From positions 3,713,001-3,777,000 of the forward strand of contig NC_135130.1 in the NCBI RefSeq assembly GCF_050908995.1: a stretch of DNA of 64,000 nucleotides, in the 5' to 3' direction. The notes beneath the pieces were generated by a model. It was not told the origin of the DNA, made no database searches, and worked only from the letters and a program-made list of their open reading frames with translations. Positions within the stretch are counted from its first letter, which is position 1. The number at the start of each line of letters is the position of its first letter. The position numbers were made by a program, and so were the translations under genes. This DNA comes from Andrena cerasifolii. Lineage: Eukaryota > Arthropoda > Insecta > Hymenoptera > Andrenidae. Below are positions 36,201-48,200 of the stretch, in pieces.

Positions 36201-39200
36201 TTACAAAATCTTAAATCTTTTTGTTTGAGTATAATAATTTGGCCACCCCCTGTACCTGCCGATGGTAATACTATAGTACATATAGATTTTGATTTTAGGC
36301 ACTTACAGTGTGTTCTACAAGAGCTCCTCAATTTTGTTATTAAGGACCTTAATTTAAGGTTAAGAAATTTTTTGCAAAATTTGAATACACCCCTGATGAT
36401 CTTATAAATTCGAACAACTTCTGCTGGAAATAATTTCTCAAATAATGCAGGCCTGAGAAATTATAGAAAAATACACAAGTCGTATATACCTAATAGTTCC
36501 AGTCATATTGGTCCGCCAAGCGCGTCTGACCATAAATGGTGGCTCCCTCTTTTTCCATTAGCCTTTGCATCCCTCTTGCACTTCAGTCGTGCGAATTAAT
36601 TACACTTTTTAACACGGTTACAAAAATTGTGTTACGTAACAGTTTGTTTACCCAATAAAATTTACATGAATTTGAAAGCTTCCAATATTATTTTAATATT
36701 ATGCTAATCATGCAAATAATGTCGTCCTAATTTCAACAAAGGATTTGTTATATGAAAAATAATGCGTATTTAATTACAGTCATTGTACCATACAATAACT
36801 CCGCAAATAATTCCTTTAATTTCATTGAAAATCGCGCCACCGGTTGCGCGACAATTTTACTAAAAAGCTTCACGGCAAATTAAATTAATTGGTATCCCCG
36901 ATCAAATAATCGTAAAGTGCATCAATGTCGGAATCGAAGTGCGCCTAATTGGGGCCGTGGTTTCGCGTTAGTTTCTCCGAGAATCAGTAACGACGATTGT
37001 TAACGAGGTAGCCAGTTGTGTAGAAGGTAACAAGTTACGCGGAGGAGTCAGAAAGACATTTGATCTCTTGGCTGAGAGACAAAGGGGCGGCTCCGTCTTC
37101 CAAAGGGGAAATCGTTTTCCCTGGGTCCGTTTCGAAGATTCGCAAATTATTTTTAGAATCGTATTACTTATTGCGATAGACACGGGCCATCAGGCAAATT
37201 TTCTCAAAGCAAAGGGCACCTTAAAGAAATTCAAACAAAATACCATAAAGAAAGAGTGTTTCAACGGTGTACAACGCGAAACGTATTTTAGAAGTTTAAC
37301 ATGGTAGCTTCAGTGATTGAAATTAAGGGGTTATGCCTAGTTAGGCGGACGAAAAGATGCGAATATTTGTGAATTTTTTTTGAAGAAGCGGAAGCGTATA
37401 CTTTTACAGAACTTTTTGCGCTTAAACGAGCAACATTTAGAGAACATTTGGTAATTTTTTCGTAGAAAAATATTTACGTTTATAATAAAATAAAAGGCGA
37501 CATCCAAGAAGCATTTTTAAAAATTTGCTTTTACGGTGAGCATTGCCATTCGGAACCAGATTATCTAAAATCAAAAAACAAAAAAGATTTCGTTAGTATA
37601 TTAATGTATCCTCAGGTTGACGGAGAGAATTTTCCGAAATATTAAGTTAAAACAAAATGGCGGCTATTTAAAGTTGAAATCCAGATTTTTTCCTGCAAAA
37701 ATTACGCGAAAAAGTCAGGATTTCAACTTTAAATAGCCGCCATTTTGTTTTAACTTAATATTTCGGAAAATTCTCTCCGTCAACCTGAGGATACATTAAT
37801 ATACTAACGAAATCTTTTTTGTTTTTTGATTTTAGATAATCTGGTTCCGAATGGCAATGCTCACCGTAAAAGCAAATTTTTAAAAATGCTTCTTGGATGT
37901 CGCCTTTTATTTTATTATAAACGTAAATATTTTTCTACGAAAAAATTACCAAATGTTCTTTAAATGTTGCTCTTTGAAACGCAAAAAGTTTTGTAAAATT
38001 ATACGCTTCCGCTTCTTCAAAAAAAAATCACAAATATTCGCATCTTTTCGGCCGCCTGACTAGGCATAACCCCTTAAGCACAATTAGATCGAAACAGTAA
38101 CTTTGCCGATAACCAATTAGAAGTGTACAAATCTACGTAGGGTGAAGGTACATAATATCGCCACTCGTTTCATCTCCCAAAGCAAGCCCTAAGCTTTATC
38201 GGTCATGAACTGAATTAGTGGCTAAACATACAGTGGGAGACAAAAGTATGTGGACACCCTTTAAAACAGATTAACTTGTTTAAAATTGGTCCAAACGACT
38301 TGAGTTTTTTGAGAAGCAGAAGGATCAGTTTGCTACGTCAATGTAACACCTTAACTTTCTTTTACATTATACCTACAATTATTAAAACTACCAAGTCATG
38401 GTTCCCATTTTAGGCTTAAAAAACAAAAGCTACAGAAAATTTAAAATACTATTAATTATACTATTCTCTATTAAATAACCCATTAAAAACCCTTGCAAAA
38501 TAATAAGAAAAAAAATACACCCGATAGAAATAAAACCATTTTTCATTAAGGGATCTTTCCACTGTGACGCCCTGATAAAGTACCGCTGTTTGGAACTTTT
38601 TTTGTCACAAAAAGAATGTGTTTACTAAATTGAAGTTTTTTCTATTTATTAATGTGTTTTGAGAATACAAAACAAAAATTTCATATTTCTTTTTTAATGC
38701 ATGCTTGCCCCAAAATAAGGGGGTGTAATATGCGCTGTGGAAAAAAGACCGCAGATACACGGTTCCTCGAAAATCGACCACGATTTTTTAATTTACAGCG
38801 CATAATACTCCCATTTATTTTGGCGCAAGCAAGCATTAAAAAAATATGAAAAAAATATTTTTGTATTCTCATAGCTCGTAATAATAAATAGGAAAAACTT
38901 CAATTCACTAAACATTCTTTTTGTGACAAAGAGAAGTTCCAAACAGCGGTACTTTATCAGGGCGTCACGGTGGAAAGACCGCTTAACAATTAAAATCTTC
39001 AAGCTAAATGTACTGAGTTTCAGATCATTGAGGGTTGGTACTACCAACTCGGTAGCTTTCTGCATAACTAGGCTCAGTTTACATTCCACAATATACATTT
39101 TCCAGGGAATATTCGTTTTACGCGTACATATTTTACTTTTGTCAGCATTTTCTTTTGTTCGCTTTTTGCCTTGTTGAATAAAGGCTGTGGGAATATGCGT

Positions 39201-42200
39201 TGCATTTCTATACCGCGCCACCGTCTTGTAGCTGATGGTGTAACCAAAATGCTCATGATGTTATGTGATAGTATAAGTGAACCGTGTGAAATGAAATTTC
39301 TTTATACGGGATTTCTTTCTCCAAGAAACTATTTTAGAATGTTTAACAAGCAGGCGTACAGTTTACTGTGCCTCAATTCATCAGATCCTGTTGTTTGTAC
39401 CTATACAGGGCACCTACAGTGAATACTCTAGGCCCTGAATTTGAATTTTTACTTTGAATTTCAGCTAAATACGCGGGCACTGAAGTCAATTTTCTGGAAA
39501 ACGAAACACACTTAATTTTCGTCTTATTTTCGCCTGTATAATCACTCCCTCGAATATTAACCATAGGTAGAGTAACACCCAGTAGGTCAGGCCTGCCCTT
39601 TACGTCGCAAATACCTCCTGAAGTTCTGGGACCCGAGCAACAGCAAGCGCGGGACTGTTACGTTGCTAACCACAGCATGGGCTGCGGGAGAACTGCAGGA
39701 GTGTGCGTCCATGCAGGCTCGTACCACGAGTCTATGTGCGCACGCTCCTGCAGTTCTCTCACAGCTCTCGCAACGGGTAACATTGGAACAGTCCCACGCT
39801 CGGCTGTAGCCCGGGTCCCAGAACTTCAGGATGTATTTGCACCGTAAAGGGCAGGCCTGCGGTAGGTATATTGAGCAGTAGCGAGGTCTTCCATGCGCAT
39901 GATCGAGTGAGCGATGGAGAAATGGGGGAAGCCCACGTTCCCCTCCGCAAACTTCTTCGTTCTCATCCTCTCCCATTAGCTTCTTCTACCAACTTCGTTA
40001 TTGCAAGGTATACCTATATAGACATTGTTAAAATCCTTTGTTTTATTGAGCTACGGGCTATAGCGACACACATAAAGATTAACAAAAAGTTTAATTTTTT
40101 TAATAATGTAAGAGTAGCTTAATAAATTCCAAGAAGATTTATTTCATTATATGTTGTATTTATTGAGAAAAAAATCTTTAAAAATAGCTTCATTTTTCGG
40201 TCGATCAAAGTAGAACAACCCCTTAATAGGGCTGGTGAGTCAATCCCTGGAGACTAATTATTATTAATTCTTCAAATAATGAAAAGCAGAGGAAACCAGC
40301 AGATGTGCAAGAATGAAAGCGATGGTTTCGTTCAGCCCTATTTCCTGCTTCCTCATTTCACGTATGTGTACAATTGACTAAACACTACCGCGATAACAAC
40401 CATCAATTACGTAATTGGCTACTAGCTGCTCTTAATGCCCTAATGCTGGGTTAGATCTACAATTAGGAACTCTACGCTGCTAATAAAGTAATATTGATTA
40501 ACTTTCATAGGTGGGTATACTTATACATACTTCATGTAATGCGTCGAGTAGGGATCCGAATAACGTTAGCCCATGTTGTGCGATTGTTGCCACGACATTT
40601 ACAAATCGATTTTACATACTGGATATTATTTGTGAAGGTAGTGAAAAATGATAGCCACCGAGAAAGTGTATCGAGCAATTTTCTTATTGTCCCACCTAAT
40701 TCTATCACCCTTTCCAATACCAAAATCCTAGTATTGTTTCAAATTATCCCCGTCTTTCGAAGGGCCCGATCTGGGCAGACGCGACCGGAGCAACTGTCCA
40801 GAGCGGAAAATTTGGGGGCGGTAAAATTGGTAGAAAGAGAAGATTAAAATCAATAAACACTAATAGAAAAGTAAAACTTTTTGAAAAAGCGGCAAAAAAG
40901 TAGGTAAGGCTTTTGTTATTCAACAAATACCAACAAAAAATTTCACCCACTGTCAAGGATTATATTTTAAAAGAACTATTTATAATTATATATAAAGGGC
41001 GGCAAAAATCATTTTTGTCCAGAGTGGAGGAAGAGCTAGATCGGGCCCTGCTTCCAGAGATGACAGTTAATCGAGAACCAGTAATAGTTTTATTACATAA
41101 TTTCGAGAATGAAAGTTTATATGAAATCGCAGTAGTAAAATTGTTTGATAATGTAAGCTCATTAGCAACCTTCACGCTGCAACCACAAATGGCCCCCCCG
41201 CCGCTGCAACGCAACGCCAGTTCCGTAGGAGAGTAAGTGCGCACGTTCTTTATATGGCACGCTGCATTTATTTGTAACTCTTGCATCATGACTCCCACAC
41301 TTAGAACATATAAACATGGAGGAAGCATGCGATGGGCGAAAATGTAGACGGCGGTAAAAAGAGAAAAATATACATGGGGGACACCCTCTCTCTTTCTAAC
41401 ATAAGAAAAAAAAAGCTGTCGCTAGAAAGAGAGAGGGTGTCCCTCATGTATATTTTTCTCTTTTTACCGGCTTCTACATTTTCGCCCATTGCATGCTTCC
41501 TCCATGTTTATATGCTCTAAGCTCCCACATTACATAACAACCCCATAATTTCTTTATTAGGTACAAACACGGAAAGTTCAAGGCGGAATTACTCATCGCC
41601 CACTGCGACGGTATAAAAGTTCGTTTGTTTAAAAGCGGATAGAGGAAATAGATGAAATATTTCAAAATTTACTTCGAACCTGTTTGTAAGCTACTATAAG
41701 TACGTATAAAACAACTTGTGACACGAGTTTTTGCCACAAGTTTGGCTTTCTTCGTCGCTCGAAATTTCTTCACATATTAATTCTTTCGCCTCATAATTTA
41801 CATCTCTCGTAAAATATACTTCACAAGCGTAATATTTGTTTAGTTATTTTTTATCTGTTTATCAATTTTCCTGGGGCTGTTTCACCCCTAAGTTTGAGAT
41901 CAGACGCATATCAAAAGAGGAATTTTTGAGATTTTACTGGTTAACAATATGTTCGAAGGAGAATGAAATCATCAGTTTTTGACACATATATAATATTATT
42001 CTAGCTAGTAAATTCATAAGTGATGAGACTCCTTAACTTGCGCCAATCAATTTTTTTAAATAATATTTTGCCATCATTTAAGGAGCCTATTAATTAAATA
42101 AATTACCAAATTGTTACGTCCGAAACCGAGATGGTGACTGGTGATTGATTCCGGAACGTAAAGAGGGATATCTTGCCCCGTCGCCTCCGGCGGAACCGTA

Positions 42201-45200
42201 ATCCCTCGGGCCGGTCACGCTTTTTGGAGTACTGTGCGGAGCAGATGGATTGGCATTAAAGATCGAGGAGGAAAAGAAAGGGATGTGTGTGTGTATGTAT
42301 TATTGTGCGCGTGTTTCGTCTTGGGACCGTCGTCACAGCCAGCCAAGACTTCATATATATCACTCTCAGTTAGGACTATATTTTTAGCTACTATACTTGA
42401 CCGCGGGGGGCCCCGGGGCGGCCCCTGGGCCCTACAACACACAACACTGCATTATTCTCCACTTTAGAGCGCACTACTCTCTCTCGTTCCCGCGCAGGCA
42501 TATATTTATTTTACTTTACTTTTACTTACTACTCTCTCTTGATTGGTAGGAAAACCGGCAGGGAAAAGTGCTAGTCTACCCGAACCCAATCAATCGCGTG
42601 GTGTATCAGATCATCATCCGTGGGAGGGAGTGTGCACAGATTGGTCGCACAAATCGGTAGGGGCGCAGGTGCGTTCTTATATGGAAAGGAGTGTAGGCAC
42701 ACGGGGACTAAGAGTAAATAAACTTGGAACTTGTATATATACGAACGAGAGTGGACGATAGGACTTGCGAGAAGAGTAGACCTCTAGCGGCGCCGGCGGA
42801 GACTAACCGGCGTGACCCATGTGGTGGGGCCGGAACGTCACACAAATAAACTACTTACCTATTTATTAAATAAATGTAATCCTCTTTGATACTCAAGTGC
42901 ATATTTGATGTAAGTAAAACAAGTTAGTATCACATGAAATAACTATAGGCACTATGTAGAAATTTTAACAATTAAAAAACAATTTTTCCTCGTTTTTTCG
43001 TTTTCTCTAGAATCATGGCTTTCATTACTTTAATTTCTAATTCTTAAAATTACATGTATCTAAAAATACATGTTATCTGCATAGTTTATAATATATAAAA
43101 TCTATAGCGTAACTTTTACGCGCCCTCTTTAGTGCTTTCTAACTAACGTTATCAAGAAACTCTGGCTTGCTTAATTTAGAATAAGAGTGAACCATTCTGA
43201 AACATCGAGAGGCTGCCATAACACTGGATCAAGTTTATAAGATGAGGTCATTAGGGGGTAATCTAAAATCCGCGTTGTAATTAAGCCATTAAAATTTACA
43301 CGCTTATTATCCGCATAAAGCATAATCGCTACACTCTACTGAGCGTGTGTAAAGTTCTCTGGAGAGGAAAGTATCACGTTTTACAACTTCTGTAAAAACT
43401 TTAATGAATCGTTACTTTACGGTCATTGCGAATATGGGTGACTGTATTTTTCAATATTAAAATTTAATGCAAGAGTTAACGTATTTTAAAAAATGTATGC
43501 AGGCAAACTTTGTCTTTATTTAATCTTCTAAAAACTTCAAATAAAATGTAAACCTGCAAAATGTAAAATTCATGATCTGAATTCGTCAGAAATAAAATAA
43601 TAAAATAGAATCAAATTCTGTAGTTAAATATTCTAATACCAATGATTAGTTTATCAATCTACAGGACTACTAAAATAGCAGTGGTGTAAAAACAAAGGAG
43701 GAATAAATTCGAATAAAATTACTTCAATTTATTTATAAGGTGAAACTTTTAAAAAATTGTCTAATTTTAAGAAACACAGTGCAGATTCATTCCAAAGGAT
43801 TGCAAATCTGCATTTGGGAAGATAAGGATTACGTTATATCTAAAAAATACTGCTCGTAATTGCAATCCTATCGCTTTTTGAAAGAAGATTTGTAAATTGT
43901 TATAAGAAATATCACTATCACCAAGGGAAATAATTTCTATTCCAAAAACATATATTAAGATTTCTAATTCAGAAGTTTAAAAGTAAAAGAAACGTTTGAG
44001 CTCTATCAATTTTATTTACAATATCCGTTTCTGTTATGAATACAATTTCAAGTAAAGTTCTCCCCATTAACCTGAAACCAGATTACTTCGCCTGAATGAA
44101 TGGCTTTCGATTCAATAGCAAAAATGCAGGCTATTATAGGCGCGAGCCTTTAAAATGCCAACTTTTACGCCATTGCATAAATTATTTACCATAATCACGT
44201 GGACGGTATTACGTTGAACGTAGACCGCAATATTTCATAATTAAAGTTAAACCAGTCCGAGGATTCGTTCTTCTTATTTCGCATTACCTGTAAACGTTCG
44301 CTTTTCATTAGCGATGAAATGAATCGTTTATTAAATTTTGTATAGAAACGCAAACTCTGCGAGAGTTCAACGAACACCACTAAATGGTGTTTCCCAAAAA
44401 TATACTATTCGAATTAGTTTATGGGTCATTAACACTGGGTTTGTATTAAAATCTTTTTCCTTTCTCTTCTTCCATTTTTTTTAATTCGTTTAATTTTTAT
44501 TAAATTTTTGTTTGTTTATTTATTTCACTTTTTATGAAGTGTAATAAAGCCACATTACTGTCATTGTTATTATTTTAAATATGTAGCTATTATTGCTGTC
44601 TCATTTTGGTACACTGAAATTTGTTGAAAAGTTGTTCACTATTTTAAGAAGAACAGAAATACGCATTGCGTGGTGGCACGAATGGCAGAAACTGCGGTCG
44701 GCGACAGACTTAACCCTTTCCTTATTTAAACCAATTCATAGTTGATCAGGTATCGATTTTCGCCTATATTTCGAAACGTACGCGTGCACTGAAGGTCTAG
44801 ATCTATTATAAGTCGATCTACCATCCCCTACGGTCGTGTTATAGAGCCGTGGTTACATGGCATCGGATATTTTTGAGCCTTCGATAAGTAAGACCCATTC
44901 CCATCGTATTTTCCATACATCGAATGATGGTGGGTAATAAGATTTCGACCGAATGGAACTGACGGCACCGTGTAAGACGATTATGGGACATTGTGGATTC
45001 TCGCGAGGAGGGAAGAAATCTTTTAATGGCTTACGGCGAACGATTTCGAGAGCCGGTGACATCTGTGCAGGGCGGGTCGTGGGAAGCACAGTTTGAGAAC
45101 AGAAAAAATTTAGAAAGACGCAAAGCGCATGCAATGGACACATATTGTCCTTTTAAGAAATTATCTGGATTAAGGGGTAATTCCACTGTAGAGCCCGGTA

Positions 45201-48200
45201 AGGCAGCCTGATTTTGAGAATTTTTTAAGCGAGTATAGTGAATGGAATACAAAATCTGTTTAGAGGCCTTTATTGTGCATACATTGAAGTGTGATCACAA
45301 TTTTTTTAAAAAAATTTTATTACAAAATGGCGGCGCCACAGCTCAACAAAAGAAGCTTCTTCTCAAAAACTATGTTCCACGGCCGGAAAGATTTTTCCTT
45401 CATTTTTTGACGCAGAATAAAAAACTCAAAAAATTTTAGTTCTATATAAGATTATCTCGGAAGGTGCATGAGGAAATTAAAAAATACTGATTTTTGGAAG
45501 AATGGTGCGTGATTGAACAAAATACAGAACTGCCACAACCTCGAAATTGTTGAAAAATTTTGTTCAATCACGCACCATTCTTACAAAAAACAGTATTTTT
45601 TAATTTCCGAGATAATCTTATATAGTACTAAAAATTTTTGAGTTTTTTATTCTGGGTCAAAAAATGAAGGAAAAATCATTCCGGCCGTGGAACACTGTTT
45701 TTCAGAAGAAGCTTTTCTTTGTTGAGCTGTGGCGCCGTCATTTTGTAATAAATTTTTTTTTAAAAAATTGTGATCATACTTCAAGGTATTTACAATAAAG
45801 GCCTCCAAACAGATTTTGTATTCTATTCACTATACCTGCTTAAAAAATTCTCAAAGTCAGGCTGCTTTTACGGTCGCTACAGAGGCATTACCCTTTAATA
45901 GATTTTTAGATTCTTACTATTTTTTGGTGTACACCTTCATACTTTCGAAACAAGTTCTTACTAACTGATTCCTAGTATAGTGCAGTCGAAAATTGTGTAT
46001 TTTAATCGAAATTCACTCACAATTGGTGGTCACGTGTCAATTTCCATGAAAGCAACTTTGCAAATGCAATAGATAAGTTAGTCTGAGTAATAGGGGCGTT
46101 GTTTATTTATGTTTCCATTATCGATTTTCAAAATTCTCAATTTTCTATTCACGAAAACACGAACGTTTTTCAAAATCTGTTCGACAAGCACAGTTACTTG
46201 AAAGATAATACAAACATATTTATTGGGAACATATATATATGGTATGTATGTATGTATTTTTGTTTTCCTGTTCAACAGGATGGCGTTTCAAAGCCTATCG
46301 CCTTATATTGCCCAACGAACTCTATTACTCCTTTATTTTTTTCCCTCCTCTCTCTCCTTCGAGTCCCAGCAGGTGGTGGTCACCCATCTTTCCCCAGTAC
46401 CCGCCCCGCGATGCTTAAATTTCGGTGATCTAACGAGAACCGGTGTTTTTTTTTTTTTTAAATATGTTTATTATGAAAATTTTTGTACATTCGCTATAAA
46501 TATAAAGCTCTAAAAAAACATAAGAAAAAATTGCCATATAATCTTAATAATAAGAAAATATTGTTCCACATATTGGAATCTCTTAGTAGTCATTAGCAGT
46601 TGAAGCATCTTTGGTAATTAAAATTATCAGGAACTGGTATTTCTACGTGGAATTGCACTTCTAGTATCTCAGCATCTTGAGAAACATGAAAAACTAGGAG
46701 AAAAAACCTATCAACCCAGAAGGAAGGTAAAACCCCGAACTCAGTCTTAAGCCTAACCTAAAAAATAAATAAAAAGACAAAAAAACTATGCTAAACTTAC
46801 AGTAAACTTAGAAAACTAATATTTACAAAGGAGCGCAAGCGCTGGAAGGCCAGGAGAATACGCCCATTATATACTAATAAGTATACAAGAGGAAAATATA
46901 CTTTTATACTTGGTTCCTCCTATCAAGGAGATGTGCGCGACGAGCAGTTAGTTCCGCCATATGAATGTTACCATTTGTGAGCCACCAGTACTTATCGTAA
47001 CGAGAACCGGTGTCTCCATCACGGCTACAGCCGCTGGTAATTATTCATGGTTTGCAGTAGGGTTAAAACACAATAACGTGTCTGTGCTTAATGGTAAAAA
47101 GGCGTAAGTGGAGGCACACCGAAAAAGTAACCAAAAAGAAACTAGGTAACATGGAGCGTTACCAACCCCAAGAAGTAATATAACCAACAAAATCATTTCA
47201 TTTCTTTCTGTCGTTTTCCCTGCTATTTGTGTACTTTAATCTTCATCTTTACATTATCTTACTTGTCCGTGTTTATATTAATATTACCCGTAATGATAAA
47301 TAAATAAAAAAAATATAAAAAAAAATGATTACTTAGGTAAGTACCTACAATTCCCGCGTGGCGATACCTTTCAATATCTAACGCACACATACGTACCAAA
47401 TCCTACTCCTTCAATATTGCACGAGGTAATTAACAAACGAATACAGTTTCGTGTCTGCTATCCTGTCAGAAGAAGGGTATTTCGTGCGCAAGAACCTAAT
47501 AGACTAACCTTTTGCAATTCGGTATCGAGGCGAATCTGTCATTTTATTTCGATCCAGACAGGCCCACGTCGAAGCCAGTTTGGGTTTTACGACGATTGCT
47601 ACATGTTCTGAGCTCCCAGGTACAGTTCCCAACAATATCGGGGTTGTGTACATGTTTGCAGAGAAATCTTTTATGCCTGCTGTGTACGAGTTCGATACGA
47701 TAAGGCTGATCTGAACTTATCTCCTGATGTCGTATATATAGCTAATCACCGACAACGTATAGGTGAAAGATTATACACAATGAATCCGTATCTAACAGCA
47801 TTCTATGTATATAAAAAAAATATAATAAAAAATTTAAGTTAAAGGATTTTATTTAAAATGCACTAAAAACAAAAAAATTTATCTTTTCTTGTACTACAAT
47901 TTCTGATTTTGATATGCCACATTAAGTAAAATCGTGGGGCAGGATATTTCACAGCCGGGTACGAATCACTTTAATGCAGAAGCAAACGTCGAAATGAATT
48001 TGTTGCGAGAGAGTTTTCATTAGCATTAATGAAACAAAATATTTTAATTGTGGGATACAGATTGTAATGCGAGAGAAAATTGATAAACTATAATTGATGA
48101 TTCCACTTGCCAATCGATACTTCAACTTCTGGTTGCACGTCGTGTCCAAATTTTTTAAGAATCCAACATTTTCACAATTTAATTCTGATGGACTCGTGGG

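Larger units (their letters stand above)
46256..47039 (-). mobile_element. 5S-rRNA-derived SINE, copy 2, interrupted
   Basis: Same 5S-like head on the minus strand (CCAGCGGCTGTAGCC, ACACCGGTTCTCGTTAGATC, AGATGGGTGACCACC) and the same body as copy 1 (GTTCGTTGGGCAATATAAG, GAAACGCCATCCTG). It is split by a 551-bp retroposed insertion at 46447-46997 within the 5S part. Confidence 0.8.

Noticed and set aside
41301..41520. paired ORFs MGENVEAGKKRK / MGENVDGGKKRK
   Set aside because: They are the two strands of one long hairpin, not two genes.
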